NCBI GenBank assembly: GCA_014871385.1 | Contig: CM026426.1 | Coordinates: 97,676,861-97,740,860, forward strand | Reading direction: 5' to 3' | Source: Ceratodon purpureus | Taxonomy: Eukaryota; Streptophyta; Bryopsida; Pseudoditrichales; Ditrichaceae | Length of the DNA: 64,000 nt | In this document: positions 24,601 through 35,479 of the stretch, in pieces | How positions within the stretch are numbered: the first letter of the stretch is position 1 | Layout of the letters: each line of letters starts with the position of its first letter | The notes under the pieces: model-generated | What the model saw: the letters and a program-made list of their open reading frames with translations, nothing else | Database searches by the model: none | What the model was told of the DNA's origin: nothing | Position numbers and translations under genes: made by a program

Positions 24601-26313
24601 CCTGCTCCATCGTCCGATCTCCCTCTTCAAGTTTTCCTTCTTCCCTTTCCTTTTTCATTTATTTTCATATGTTGACTACCTTTCCGAATCTTCGTTGCTC
24701 CTGACCCCTGAATTCCTCATCAAACATCTGTGTGATTCTGATTTTGTTATTCTTCTTTCTAGCAGCTCCTACACCCCTTTGTCTCCCATTTCATCAGCCT
24801 TTACCGTTTCAGCCCAGTTCATCTGCTCACAATCTTTATCCCAACTGATAGTTTTCCCTGGTTTTCTACCCCCCAGGAGCTTTGAGGACCTTCTGTCGTG
24901 TCGTTTTTTTTTGGACACTTTGGCAGGCACTTTTCCTTTTCTGATGCCTCGCAATCTTTCTTCCCATAACTGATTTCCCTGTTTTTTTCCCTTGCAATTC
25001 TTACGTCTATCCCCATGTTAGACAAATTACTCTCTAGGTCCAAGAAGACTTTTTTTCCAGTAATCACTCCCTTACCTCTTTTTCACTAATCATTGTCTTA
25101 CTTCCTTTTCACTAATGACCCCCCCCTCTTCCCCTTTTTTGGGGCGGCCTTTTTTTCCCACTGTTTTTTCAATTTTTTCGATTCCTCCTTTCGAGCTTAA
25201 CACATTCTTTTTTAAAACTCTCATCTGTCTCCCTTTGCTCCAAGTGCAGGTTGTTATTCTAAGTCACTCTTCTCCCATCCCATAGTAAAACCCCACTTTA
25301 TATGAACTGGCACTGTTAACCATCTGAACCTTTTTAGAGTTCCTTATGTCTGTGGTAATTTCAAGTGATCATTTAATGCATGGTCCCCTCAGCAACCTTA
25401 ATCCTGGGTAAAGGCTGAATGTACTGGCCCCTTGATCTAACTTAATGCTACTCCTTGCAGGATCTACCTATTCCACACTTGTTAGATCCGATGCACATAG
25501 AAAAAAACGTCTGCGGCTCTTTTCAAAACGTTCTCAAACTGCAAGGGTACGAAGGCAGATAGCCTTGGGGTGCGAAATGCCTTCAAGGAGAACGGAATGC
25601 GTGTGGATTTGCACCCACAGGAGGATGGACGGTACAGCAAGGGAAATTTGAAATACAAATATGTGAGGGCCCCGTGGATTTGGACTACAGAAGAGTACAA
25701 TTCAGTCATAGAGACCCTCACCTCTACCCGAACTCCCACCGGGTATGGTTCATCCTTTTCTTCTAAATTCAGTGATCAAAAAATTGTTGGCATGTAAACC
25801 CATGATTAATACAACCTTCTCCATGATCTCCTTCCAATAGCTATACGGGGTACTTTAACTAAGGAGATCCGAGACATTGTTTATCAACTAGGATCTCTGT
25901 TCAAATGGATTTGCTCCAAAGAAATTAAGAAGGCAGAGATTATGGACAAGAAGGTGGAAGCAGCAGAGCTGTTATGCTTAATGGAGTTACATCTACCACC
26001 CTCCCTTTTTGATATACAATTTCACTTAATTGTTTACCTTGTTGAAGAGGTAGAACTTGCAATCCCCGTCTCAGCCCGCTGGATGTACTTCCTAGAAAGG
26101 TACTTGAAATTTGACAGTATAATACGAATCCAGTATGAGAGTTTTAACACCGTCTTAATGAAGGGGAAATGGTACAATTCCATTATACGGCGGGGTTCAG
26201 CCGGTACCCTCGTACAAGACGAATGTGGAGTGGTACGCATTAAGGCTGGGAGATTCATGTCTGAATCTTCCGTTACAGACGAACCCCTGGTTTTTCCAAA
26301 AGACGTCGCTTGA
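21291..26313 (+). pseudogene. CACTA (En/Spm) Tnp2 transposase, spliced, with in-frame stop and frameshift
   Basis: Exon 1 (21291 to about 21546) carries the transposase-associated zinc-binding domain (VYCPCRKCDLKN). Exon 2 (about 22151-22793) has EASTKLYEGATSS, HACPCEKTLYWG. Exon 3 (22901-23243) reads KMFYYPVIPRLLAHFRSMEL, GCAMDGVNSY and LVLYNLPLWL, with TAG in place of the Trp usually found before His (about 22978). Exon 4 (23351-23841) has NTYLQPIISELQTLW and LLWTMHDFPGYG. After a 1.6-kb pyrimidine-rich intron, exon 5 (25461 to about 25742) has DLPIPHLLDPMHIEKNV, with a one-base shift near 25557. The last exon (about 25841-26313) has LPPSLFDIQFHLIVYLVEE and ARWMYFLERYLKF. Order and motifs match Tnp2 (PF02992). 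The 3' part of a full-length Tnp2 is missing. Probably defective. Confidence 0.85.
23842..25460 (+). other. Long pyrimidine-rich intron of Tnp2
   Basis: Donor TAT|GTATCC at 23842 and acceptor TTGCAG at 25460 join the frame ITRY to DLPIPHLL as expected for Tnp2. The intron is strongly T/C-rich on the plus strand. It contains no coding signal in either direction. Confidence 0.6.
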
Positions 26314-26319
26314 GGTGTC

Positions 26320-26785
26320 TTTGTCTCATTTCTCCATCAATATTGTGAGCCACCCCGTTCTTCTGTTTGGGTCACTCTGTGGATGTCGCTTCTAGGTATT
26401 CGGAACTACCTCAATCTCTTGATACCCCAAGCTCGTGACAGTTTTGAATGTCCTCTACCCGGGGAACCCCAAATAGGTTTGAGCGCGTGCTAGGCTTATC
26501 GCACCCCATGTTCTCCCCCTAGCATTTACGGTAGATGTTCGTGGCTGTGGTTCCCCGGTCCCGTTGCCTTCTTCGTACAAGAAATGTCCCCTAATCCTTA
26601 CTCCCTTTGTTGGAATGTAGCTGAAATAGTAGGGTAGGCTCTCATTCTCCTCCGGTTGGAGAAACAAGAGACTGATTCTCAAACCATTTTTCGGTTTAGT
26701 CCACTGGCAATTGCTACAATACTCCGCGCCTTGACAAAGTGACAACGTTGCTCCACCACTTTCAATTTTGTCACCATACCCGATC
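26320..26785. other. No gene supported
   Basis: A minus-strand frame of about 120 codons (26455-26829) is open here but shows no recognisable motif, and it overlaps the start of the BRCT gene. I leave it uncalled. Confidence 0.35.
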
Positions 26786-26790
26786 ACTCC

Positions 26791-27518
26791 ATGGCTGGAG
26801 ATGGAGGACAACGTCCGCCACGGAAGCAAAGAAAGAAACTGGGGCTGGGGATGTCATTCCAGAGATGTGCGGATAAGCTTCTCCAAGGCTGCGATCAGCT
26901 CCTGCAAGAGCTCGAAGAACTGGAGGCTGAATTCTTGGAGTTCTGGCGTTCAATACGTCCGTTCAAGGGAATTACAATCTTCCTGGCGCCTCCCATTCAC
27001 TCCACGTAAGCCACTGAAACCTAACTTCATTTCACATTTCCTTCAGGCATTCTTATCACAAATCTCTCTATGTAGATGAACTGACCTTTGCTCTCCAGGA
27101 ATCCGGACTCTCAAACAATTGCCTCGTTCACGCTACGGAGGCTGCTTAGAAATGCAAAGCTACATGGAGCGGAGTCCAATAGCACCCTCGACTACACAAT
27201 GACGCATGTCATTACGTTCCGACCCACTCATTCCAGGAACCTGGAGTCTAAAAACATTCTACGAAGGTGAAGCATCCTCCTGCCTTTTTATTCGCTGCAG
27301 CCCTTTTTGCACTGTATCTCCTTGATTTTGTATTACCGTGTGCACTAACATATCTCTGCTATAGCAGTTTGGGAGGACCGGATGTTCAACGGATTGTGAC
27401 ATTGAGCCCCTTCTGGCACACTAAAGGAGAGAGCATCAAAGTAGTCTACCACGACTGGTTAGTGGATTCTCTAGCTGGTGGAACGTTACTCCCGATTCAG
27501 TCCTATCTGGCTATGTAG
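26791..27518 (+). CDS. Small three-exon BRCT-domain gene
   Basis: Three exons join in phase: 26791-27004 (donor AC|GTAAGC), 27099-27266 (acceptor CTCTCCAG, donor AAG|GTGAAG) and 27368-27518 (acceptor TATAGCAG). The product of about 177 residues starts with a basic segment and a Leu/Glu-rich helix (LLQELEELEAEFLEFW). It then reads FKGITIFLAPP, LRRLLRNAKLHGAES, MTHVITFRP and VVYHDWLVDSLAGGTLLP, the blocks of a BRCT phosphopeptide-binding fold, and ends at SYLAM. The arrangement recalls the last BRCT of DNA ligase IV, but I cannot assign it. The clean introns suggest a real or recently lost host gene. An additional 5' exon is possible. Confidence 0.6.
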
Positions 27519-27750
27519 CTCTCTCACTTTTAAATGCAAATCCCTCTTGCTTCTCATCAGAGTTTCAACACCCTTTCCGGTCCATCTGCTTGGTCAATTC
27601 TGTCCGCTGGGACGGAGTTTTTATTACTACTCCCCTGTTCCTGACCATGCACTCCCTCATGCCTGATTACTAATGTTATATTTTCCGAATTTTGCTCATC
27701 GGCACACATTCTGCACTTATTTCTGTGGTTCCCTAAACGGATGATAGTCA

Positions 27751-28595
27751 GAAGATTAGACCGGAGCACATTGAGAGTGCACTGAAGTTGTCTATTCAGT
27801 GTCTCTCGTATTGTATTAGAGTCCGAGCGCTTCGCAAAGTGTTTGTGTCGATGAAGGGGATGTACTACCAGGCTGAAGTAGGAGGGCAGAATATTACATG
27901 GCTGACTCTACATTCTACAAGTCAGGTCTTGCCGTCAGATGTGGCTTTCCGTGTCATGTTAACGTTTTTGGAGTTTTACAAGACCCTGGTTGGATTCGTG
28001 AATTTTAAGCTTTTACTTGACTTAGGGTTGCGATATCCTCCTCTACTTGATGAGAAACTTGAGAAGGCGGCCAACGACCTTTATGGTTTCTTGGAAGGGC
28101 CTTGCGTCAGCTGCATTAGTCGCAGAGGAGGCACCCAAGGCCGCGGGAGAGGACGGAGATGCTACAATGGCGGAGCAGGAGGAGGATCCTCGAGCTATTG
28201 AGTCTCAAGTTAGGTTGGCATCATTGCACAGCAGGCTCTCAGCGATTGATAAGGAGCAAGAGAAGCCAGCATCTGTTCCAGAAACAGCCAAGGAGCCCGA
28301 GGACGAAGACACGGATTCTTCAGTCAAACTATTTAAGGAGTTCAAGTTTTTCCTAGGGAGAGAAGTGCCGAGAGAAGCGTTGCTTTTTGTCATCAGAGCA
28401 TTCAGAGGTACTGTTTTGTGGGATGGCGGGGGAGCACCTTTACCTGAGTTCGATGAATCTATAACTCATCAAATTGTTGACAGACCTACACAGGGCCACA
28501 AGTTTTTGTCAAAGGAGTATGTGAAGCCACAGGCTATGACCTCCTATGCGCCTAACCTGGGCGAATGCAAAGTTGGACCCTGGTGTTTAGAATGA
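27751..28595 (+). pseudogene. PES: Pescadillo homolog, 5'- and 3'-truncated and frameshifted
   Basis: Pescadillo acts in the nucleolus in 60S ribosome biogenesis (PeBoW complex). The frame with VFVSMKGMYYQAEVGGQ, VMLTFLEFYKTLVGFVNFKL and YPPLLDEKLEKAANDLYGF matches the conserved Pescadillo core. Near 28105 an extra G in GAAGGGCC shifts the frame. Homology then continues with an acidic linker and the BRCT part, FKFFLGREVPREALLFVIRA and ESITHQIVDRPTQGHKFLSK. It is lost after EYVKPQ (about 28530), where the residues that should finish the BRCT domain are absent. The N-terminal part of Pescadillo is also missing. An AG at 27750 could be a splice acceptor. The copy is either a broken host gene or a fragment carried by a mobile element. 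Confidence 0.8.
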
Positions 28596-28687
28596 TATAG
28601 TTATATTCAAATTGTTAGACCACTAAGAAGCGGTACGTGCGCGTTGGACAAAACGTTTCTATGGAGTTTTGCATACTCACATGTAAT

Positions 28688-30612
28688 TTATGAATGGGTG
28701 TCCCGGAAACACATATTCGCTGTTTGCACATTGTAAGGTGGTAACTTCAACGTCCTCACGACGTGTGTGACGGTTTGTCTAGCAGCCGGGTTGATTCGGG
28801 TCATTTTGTCTAAACCCTGCTCAAAGCGCATCTTAACCCTGTTAGGGTCGCGGTTCTGCTGAAATAGAACCGATGTCGAGTCGGAGTTGTAAATCTGCCT
28901 TGCGAGTACTCCAACGCTATAGGACTCTGATTTGTACGTATGAGGGTGCTGCTTTGCCATGCGACGTGGGGATTGGGATGAGCCTCTAGAGCCATGCACA
29001 TGGAACAACTCCGAAGCAACACAACTGTACATTTATATGTGCTTCTTTATCGCGTCTTTGCTTTGTACTCCGTAGTACGAAGGGGCCGATTCGGGCATGA
29101 ATGAAGCCATTCCCCAGTCACATATATCTATGAAAATAGCTCCGTCGCGGTCTGTTGGAAAGTGGAGCATGACATTGTTAGGGTGTAGGTCGCAATGTTG
29201 CACTTATTCGCCGTGTACCACATCCACAATGCACATGAGAGCCCAGGCCAAGTGAGCTCAATTTTTTCGGTAAACGACCAGCTTCTTCTGGGCCTCGAAG
29301 TCCAGACCTGCGTCTTGAGGAGTTCCATTTCATGGCTTTCCCCAAATTTCAAATCGAACGCACGCATGTTCTTCAACGAGCCTCCATTCCACCATAGCGA
29401 GTACGACTCTAGCGTCTTCCGGTTTAGGTATTGCAGCTTAATCACACCAGGGTGATCAACTGGACATGACATTGCCTCGATAGAGCGTTGATCGCGCCTT
29501 GTCTTGAAGTCAGTCACCTTCATGGTCTTCCCTGCAAAATGAAGCCACTCCGGGATGAAACATGCCTCTGCAATTCGCACCCTTTGCACGATTCCAAACA
29601 AATCCTGAAAACTATTTTCGTCTACGGGGATGGCATAAGAATCCTTCGGTAGCCACTTCAGACCGTTTCTGTCCCGAGAAGCGATGTCGTCTGCCAGAGC
29701 TCTCCCGACAAACTTCGGCAGTGTAGTCCTTCCCTTTCCCTTCGCGAGGATAGCACCTCTTTTCCAATTCTCCAGCTTCTGTAGGAGCTCGGAGTTTCCC
29801 CCACTACATCCCGAACCAGGTCCACACAACATGTTAAATGGCACTGTTGAATTGAGCAACGCTTCCTGCACCTGTTCCTCGATCCACTGTCCCCAATTGC
29901 TCTTCCCTCTATCCTCCTGGAACTCATGCCTTGTCATGCCCTCCAGCAGTAGTACCCTTAGAGCATTCGAAGCTTTCTCGAGTCCCGCCGGACCATTGTT
30001 CAAGAATGTACTCTCCAAGTATGGCATGTCCTGGCTTGCAAACCATTCCAGGATTATCTTTCTACAGCAAAGCCTAGCCTCCGTGGAATGCTGGTCACAC
30101 GCGGCTACCTTCTTCTGATGCTTGTGCTTCCTAACCTCAGAACCGGACGCGGTCGACCCAGACTCCGTTCCTTGCGACCCCCCTGCCCGCTTAGTTCCCC
30201 TACGCTCTTCAGTAAACGGCGGACATTGGTCGAACGGTGCCGATGTCCACAATACCTTAGGTAGTGGTTTAGGTGGCAGGACGATTTCCATGGCGGGTGC
30301 TTGTACTCCGCTAGAACTTCCCGAGCTAGCTGGACCAGACCTTGTGCCTTGGCTGCCGATGTTTTCCGCGGCGTGGCTCCCTATCGCGCCGTGTTGCCCC
30401 CCAGATCCATGGGTTGCATGAGAGCCGTGACTCCGGGAACCATGGCCACCCCGCGCTCCCTGCAAGTGGCCTCCTCCGAGGTTTTCCATCGGGGTGAATT
30501 CCTGATTAAACCTGGTTCTCTCTCCGCCACGCCCCCCGCCCACCCCGAGTGCTCCGGTAGGGCTCCCGTTGGAGCGCCATTCCTGATGTATGCGTCCTAT
30601 CTCGTTTGCCAT
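28688..30612 (-). pseudogene. Non-RD kinase-like gene, second copy, one frameshift and three in-frame stops
   Basis: The ATG at 30612 starts a Gly/Ser/His-rich region (about 160 residues, many GSHG-type repeats), then the helical N-terminal domain (RKIILEWFASQDMPYLEST, WIEEQVQEALLN). The kinase fold follows: WLHFAGK with the conserved Lys, HPGVIKLQYLNRKTLESYSL and WWNGGSLKNM. A one-base shift near 29310 moves the frame. In the new frame the sequence is interrupted by TGA (about 29250) and TAA (about 29205), carries HCDLHPNNVMLHF and DICDWGMASF, meets TAA at 29033-29035, and goes on to VASELFHVHGS and SYSVGVLARQIY, ending at 28688. Catalytic Lys, Asp and the DWG Asp are all present in the sequence. 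The defects suggest decay. It matches the kinase at 2.8-4.4 kb over its whole length, including the N-terminal domain. Confidence 0.75.
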
Positions 30613-30843
30613 GGTACCCTGGAAAAGAAGAAAACACAACAATCAGCAATTGGTTTTTGGGTAGGCGAGTCAGTTCAGAACCCTGATATAAATTAGCAAG
30701 GGTTTGTCTCTGAAATCGGTCCCGTGCTCTACTAACCCTCCGGACCCGCGCAGTGCTGCTATCCCGACGGACGCAACAGAGTCTCGGATCCCAACGAGAG
30801 GCCTAGAGAGGATGGGAAAGTGAGCGGAAAATAAAGGGACACC

Positions 30844-30851
30844 TTTATATA
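30844..30851 (-). promoter_or_regulatory. TATA box of the second kinase-like gene
   Basis: The minus strand reads CTATATAAAGG, 235 bases before the ATG at 30612, with the TCCGAC-type array starting about 45 bases further upstream. Confidence 0.6.
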
Positions 30852-30894
30852 GGAGACGAGGAAGATCATTGATCTGGGACGATAACTGATTGCT

Positions 30895-31200
30895 TGGCGA
30901 TCACCCTTGGAAGGGATCGGTCGGATGGCAGACGTAGGATCTAGGCCTGTGAGCGAATTAGGGTTAGCGGGTTGGTCGGATCGCACAGTCGGACTTGGCG
31001 GACTGTGAATGCGGACGAGGCGGGTCGTCGGACGGGGGGGGTTGCTATGTCCGCATGGGCTCACGATCTTATGATGCGAGCGGACGGGTCGATCGGTGAT
31101 TGCACCGCACGTACTCGGACGCATGGGCGGACTCGGACGCACGGGCAGACTCGGACTCGGACGCGTGGGCGGACTCGGACTTGGTCGCATTCGCGGACTG
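30895..31200. repeat. TCGGAC/GTCCGA motif array
   Basis: More than a dozen (C/T)CGGAC words occur in 300 bases, many spaced 11-13 bases apart. The densest stretch (31120-31190) repeats GGACGCATGGGCGGACTC-like units. The array lies upstream of the TATA box of the kinase-like gene, as the GCTCGCGCCC arrays do in the first gene group. Confidence 0.75.
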
Positions 31201-31482
31201 AAGGGATGATATTTCTCACATGGCATATATCTAGACTTACACGTTGGTGACTCTAGGTGAGTCTTCGGGTAAGGAAAAAGCCAAATGAAGTTATGTTTAT
31301 GCAATGGTTACTATACTTATGAAACAAAATAAAACATTGTTCATGGTTATCACTCTATACAGTTCTAGGAGTTTATCTCACTCCGAATCGTCTAATTGCA
31401 ATGTATCACCTGATCCAGACGCTGCACTACCATGGCCAGGTTGCGTTGGGCCCTGGGACGGCGGAATCGGCGGTGTCGGGAC

Positions 31483-34400
31483 TCAGGAGGGAGGTGCCGA
31501 CTGGCTTGGGTTCAAACGGGTTCGTAACGCATTCTTCCTGGAATTCCCCGGCGGTGTCGCGCTCTTTGGTGTGGCCCCTGAAGTTCCTGAAGTCGAAGCA
31601 CCACTCAATAGCAGGCGTTGACGACATGCGGGCTCCTTCACCTTGGGCCTTGGTCCTTTCTTATCCAGCCACTTCTTGGTAGCGGGAGAATTTTGCATAA
31701 CATTTCTTCTAAAGCGAGAATCTCTAGCCGCATCATGTGGTAACCCTGTTCGTAAACCATCTCGTGCGTACAGTTAGCATCCCTATCCCAGTTTAGAAAT
31801 CCTGCCAATACGTCGGAAGGTGTCGCAAGCAATTCTTGTGAATTCACTGGATTTGGATTGTCCCCTGGGACCAGCTGGCCCTTTGCACGGTCGTAGTAGT
31901 GTTTGCACATCTGGTAAAAGTATTGCCTGATTCCATCATCGACAGGCTTCCCTGGGTACAACAAAACGGCCGCTTGCATAATGGTCTTCGGCCTCTTTAG
32001 CAAGTCCGTAGGCTGAAATTGGTACCACATCTCGAGTTGCGACATGTGTAGTTGCCAGACCCACTCCATTGGTTTTTCCTTGAAATCCCCGAGCTTGAAG
32101 TCCTTGTCAAACTCTCTTGGATCGTACGCCCAGCCCCTGGGCATGAAATCCCTCAATCCAAATGTCAAATGCAGGCGAGGATGGAGAGGGGCTGAGCAGA
32201 TTGGACACGCACGTCTCCTTATCATCATCGGTATTAAACAATATGGGTGAAATCCATGTTTGCAGGTCCCCAGTTGATAGCATCCCTCTGGGCCAAAAGG
32301 ATTAAAGCACACGATGCAATTGGATCCGTCACTTGTCATTTCGTGCGGGACGGGCCAAGTCAGCGCCTCCAGCTGCTCTTTGGTCTTGCCCATCCCCCAT
32401 TGCTGATCCCGCTTCCATTGATGATCCACCTCAGCAACATTCTCCCACTGAATGCTGCCTGTACCGGACCACATCTGCGGACTGTCCTCCCATTCCGGAG
32501 GGTACATCGTCTGTAAAGGCGGCCAATAGGCATAGAGCAAGTGTCGCAATTGTCCATTCTCCGCCCACTCTTTCTGAATTGCCTCGAATTCTTTCTCATA
32601 CTGAAGTTGCCCCGCTAATGCAACAATAGCGATCATGTACATATCCTCCGTTTTTTGGAGCGCACCCAGGAGTAATGCCTTCTGCTCCTGAGTTAATGAC
32701 TCGGACCAGCCCTCGATTGGATCATCGTTGGCACCACCTTCATTCACAGCGCCAGTGGCCTTCCCAAGCCGTGTTACCTCCTCTAGTAGTCGCAGGTTCT
32801 CTGTCTCCAATTCCACCACCTTGGCATTGTTTGCTTCTTTCTCCGCCTCTGCCTCCGCACGTATCAAGTTGTCGCTCGTCGTAGCGACTTCCCGGAGCTC
32901 GTTTAGTTTATCCTGCATTTTCTTTGCCAAAGCTATTGCGTCCGAAGCCTTCTTCTTATGATCTTCCATTTTGGACTCCATTGACAGGATGATCACTCCT
33001 TGCTTCGATGAATTCTTCTTCTCCTCCTCCAGTTGGCGAGACAGTCTCCGACATTCGTCTTCCATTGCCTTCGCACGTATCTCGGATTCCTCTAGTTGGA
33101 CACCCCGCTCCGTGGATCTGGCTTCCGCCGCTATTGCTCGCTTATTCGCATCTTCGAGTCAGACGCTCATCTCCCTCGATTCTGTTTCCAACGCCAGAAT
33201 GCGATCCTCAGCGTCCGTGAGTTGGCCATTTAACTGCGTGGTCAGGTCCTCGGCCGATTTCGCTGCGTACATGGAGGCTTTCATATCCTTTTCCCATGCA
33301 TTAGCCCGTGCCTCTGCTCTCTCAGCGGATCTCAACGCCTCGTCCCTATCTCGCATCAACTCTGTGTCCGGCGTTCCTGCGATCTGGTCCTTGCTGTCGG
33401 ACACGCGAAGAGCCTCTATCTTCAGTTCCAAACCTCCTATTGTTGCTTTTAACTCGCGAACGTCCGCGTCATGTTTGGCAAAAACTTCCTCTAGCAGTCG
33501 CCGCATTATCGGGTCTGCTCCCAATATAACATTTGCTGCACCTCTCGGCTGAGGAGGATCGTGATGGGCAGTGGTAGTTGTCGCACCTCGTCCAAAGAAC
33601 CCGTGTTCCGATCCGGGCATCCGCCAATCCCGTGAGGTTGTCGGAGCAATTCTCCCACCGAATCTGTGGTCCGACCCACCTAAACCCTCGTCCGACGCAC
33701 CCAAACCGTCGTCCGACCTACCTAAACCTGGGTCCGCATTCTCGATCCCATCGTGCGCCATGTCAAGGTCTATGTCAGCTCCAGAAAAGGAGGCTACTGT
33801 CGCGTTGACGATTTCTTCCAATCCGACCATAGCTACATCTGGCCCGGAACTCTCCTCACCAGCCTCGGATGGTCCCCATGCTGATCCCGTCCAATCGTTC
33901 CCCCCGTCCCTTGCATGGGATGCAGTTGCCGCGCCCGACCCTTCTCCCGCACTCCCGCCAATGATGGGGTCCGACCCACTTCCCTGCCAATCAGATCCGA
34001 GCATGCCAGCCATCTGATCCTCGTACGTCGCATTCTCTATTGTGCGTTGCCGTGGTCTCCAAGCCCTCGACGGTTCCCTGTCTGTCGGTATCGGACCCAC
34101 TAGATCTTCAACAAGGGAAGGATTACGCTTGAACCATTCGGGCACATCTATATAAGGTATGTGCACCGGCTTCTTCGCTGTCAATTTCTCTCCTAGACCT
34201 CCGAAAGAGAAGCCTGGAGTCTTTAAGGTAGACCAGTCGACCTTCTTCTTCAACACATGCTCGGCATACATCAAGGAAAGAATAGCCTTCGGGATCTCGT
34301 TCTTGGGCCACTTCGATTCATTGGAAATTGCGCGAAGAATGCAGAGGAATCTCCACTTCACGTCCACGTCTGTCAAGGATGCGTATTTCGCGTTCTTCGA

Positions 34401-34679
34401 CTTACAGTGTTGTGCGTGCAAATTATCTCGCCAAAGCCGATCGAAATGAGGAAAGTCAACATAACGCATAGCCATTGCAGCGTCCCAAGGCTCTGGCACT
34501 TCCTCCCAGCCATCACCAACCGGTATCGCTCGATTGTGGAAAACCTCCAGCTGCAAATCTAGTTTTTTGCGGGCTCTCTTCCCGGAACCACTGGCGGACT
34601 GCAATCCGCCGGCGGACTCATCTCCGCCCGGTCTGCTTGGCCTCCTTCTAGAGGGAGTGCCCGATCCGTCGGTGGACAT
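31483..34679 (-). pseudogene. Coiled-coil/RING-H2 protein, second copy, one in-frame TGA
   Basis: The ATG at 34679 opens a frame that runs to 31638 (1014 codons), broken only by TGA at 33159-33161 (codon 507). The C-terminal tail probably continues to 31483 in another frame (basic, Ser/Pro-rich). Order: Arg/Ser-rich start; the N-terminal domain shared with the 6.2-kb gene, ending in LKKKVDWSTLK; a Gly/Asp-rich linker with repeated GLG.SD units; a very long coiled coil (about residues 390-640); and a RING-H2-like finger with CIVCFNPFGPEGC, CKHGFHPYC and CPIC. A C-terminal domain with FMPRGWAYDPREFD follows. It stands upstream of the kinase-like gene on the same strand, whereas the two are divergent at 2.8-8.5 kb. 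The coiled coil continues across the TGA in frame, so the stop is a point mutation or is read through. Confidence 0.75.
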
Positions 34680-34968
34680 CCTTGTGCTGCGAACTTCGGA
34701 CCTGCTCGCAGTATCTTGGTTAGCTCCTGATACCAATATTCTTAAACCCTAAACGGACACTTCGCATATGCTGGGTTCCGGGGAAAAAATTAACATTAAG
34801 TATATAATGTGACAAAGCACACGAATAGGGTCAATTTAGTACTTACAGAATATTAAGGTCGTATAAGGACCCCAAGCTCACCCTGCACCCCGCGCGCCCG
34901 CACACTCAGAGAGAGGCAAGCGGTTTGGGTGCAAAAGTCGAGAAGTGTGGAGAACGAATGTGCGTCCG

Positions 34969-34980
34969 AACTTGCCTTTT
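34969..34980 (-). promoter_or_regulatory. TATA-like box of the second RING gene
   Basis: The minus strand reads GAATAAAAGGC, about 295 bases before the ATG at 34679 and beside the motif array. It is weaker than the other TATA boxes of the set. Confidence 0.4.
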
Positions 34981-34984
34981 ATTC

Positions 34985-35470
34985 GAGTCCGCCTCTCCGT
35001 TCCGCACCCGCCCGACCCACTGCCCATCTTGCTCTTGCCCCTTCGCATTACTCGCTCCCTTCCACATCCCGCGCTCCCTGTCAAGTGCACAACGTTCCCT
35101 TTCCGTTCGAGGGCGGTTCGGACCAGGAATCCGACGTCCAGTCGGACTACTGATTCGCATTCCGATTCGGATTTGTCAGTCCGGCTTGCAGTCCGCAGTC
35201 CGCGCTACAATCCGGATTGTAGTCCGCTGTATCGCGGACATGCGCGAACGTTTCAGAGTGACCTTGTCCGACCTCGTCCGTCGTATCGCCCTTCCAAGCT
35301 TTGGTGCTCCCCAATTATCACGCCATCCGTAACAGGGTTCCGCTGCGTTGGTCCGACTTGTTTTTTTATCGATTAAAGTTTTCCTTATTACTTTTTCATT
35401 ATCTTTCTTGGCTGTTTTTTGTGCCAAAGAGCAAACTTCATCTCAAAGACCCGATTGAGGTCCTCGTCGG
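34985..35470. repeat. GTCCGAC-type motif array
   Basis: GTCCGCC, GTCCGAC, CCGATTCGGA and related words recur, densest at 35100-35285, upstream of the second RING gene. It has the same motif class as the array before the second kinase gene. Confidence 0.65.
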
Positions 35471-35479
35471 ACGACTTTT

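Noticed and set aside
24348-25067. Hydrophobic open frames in the 24-25 kb region
   Set aside because: They lie in the pyrimidine-rich intron of Tnp2 and reflect T/C composition.
26455-26829. Minus-strand frame of about 120 codons
   Set aside because: No recognisable motif and overlap with the first exon of the BRCT gene.
33008-34103. Plus-strand Ser/Pro-rich frames across 32.6-34.6 kb
   Set aside because: Mirror frames of the long coiled-coil/RING gene on the minus strand.
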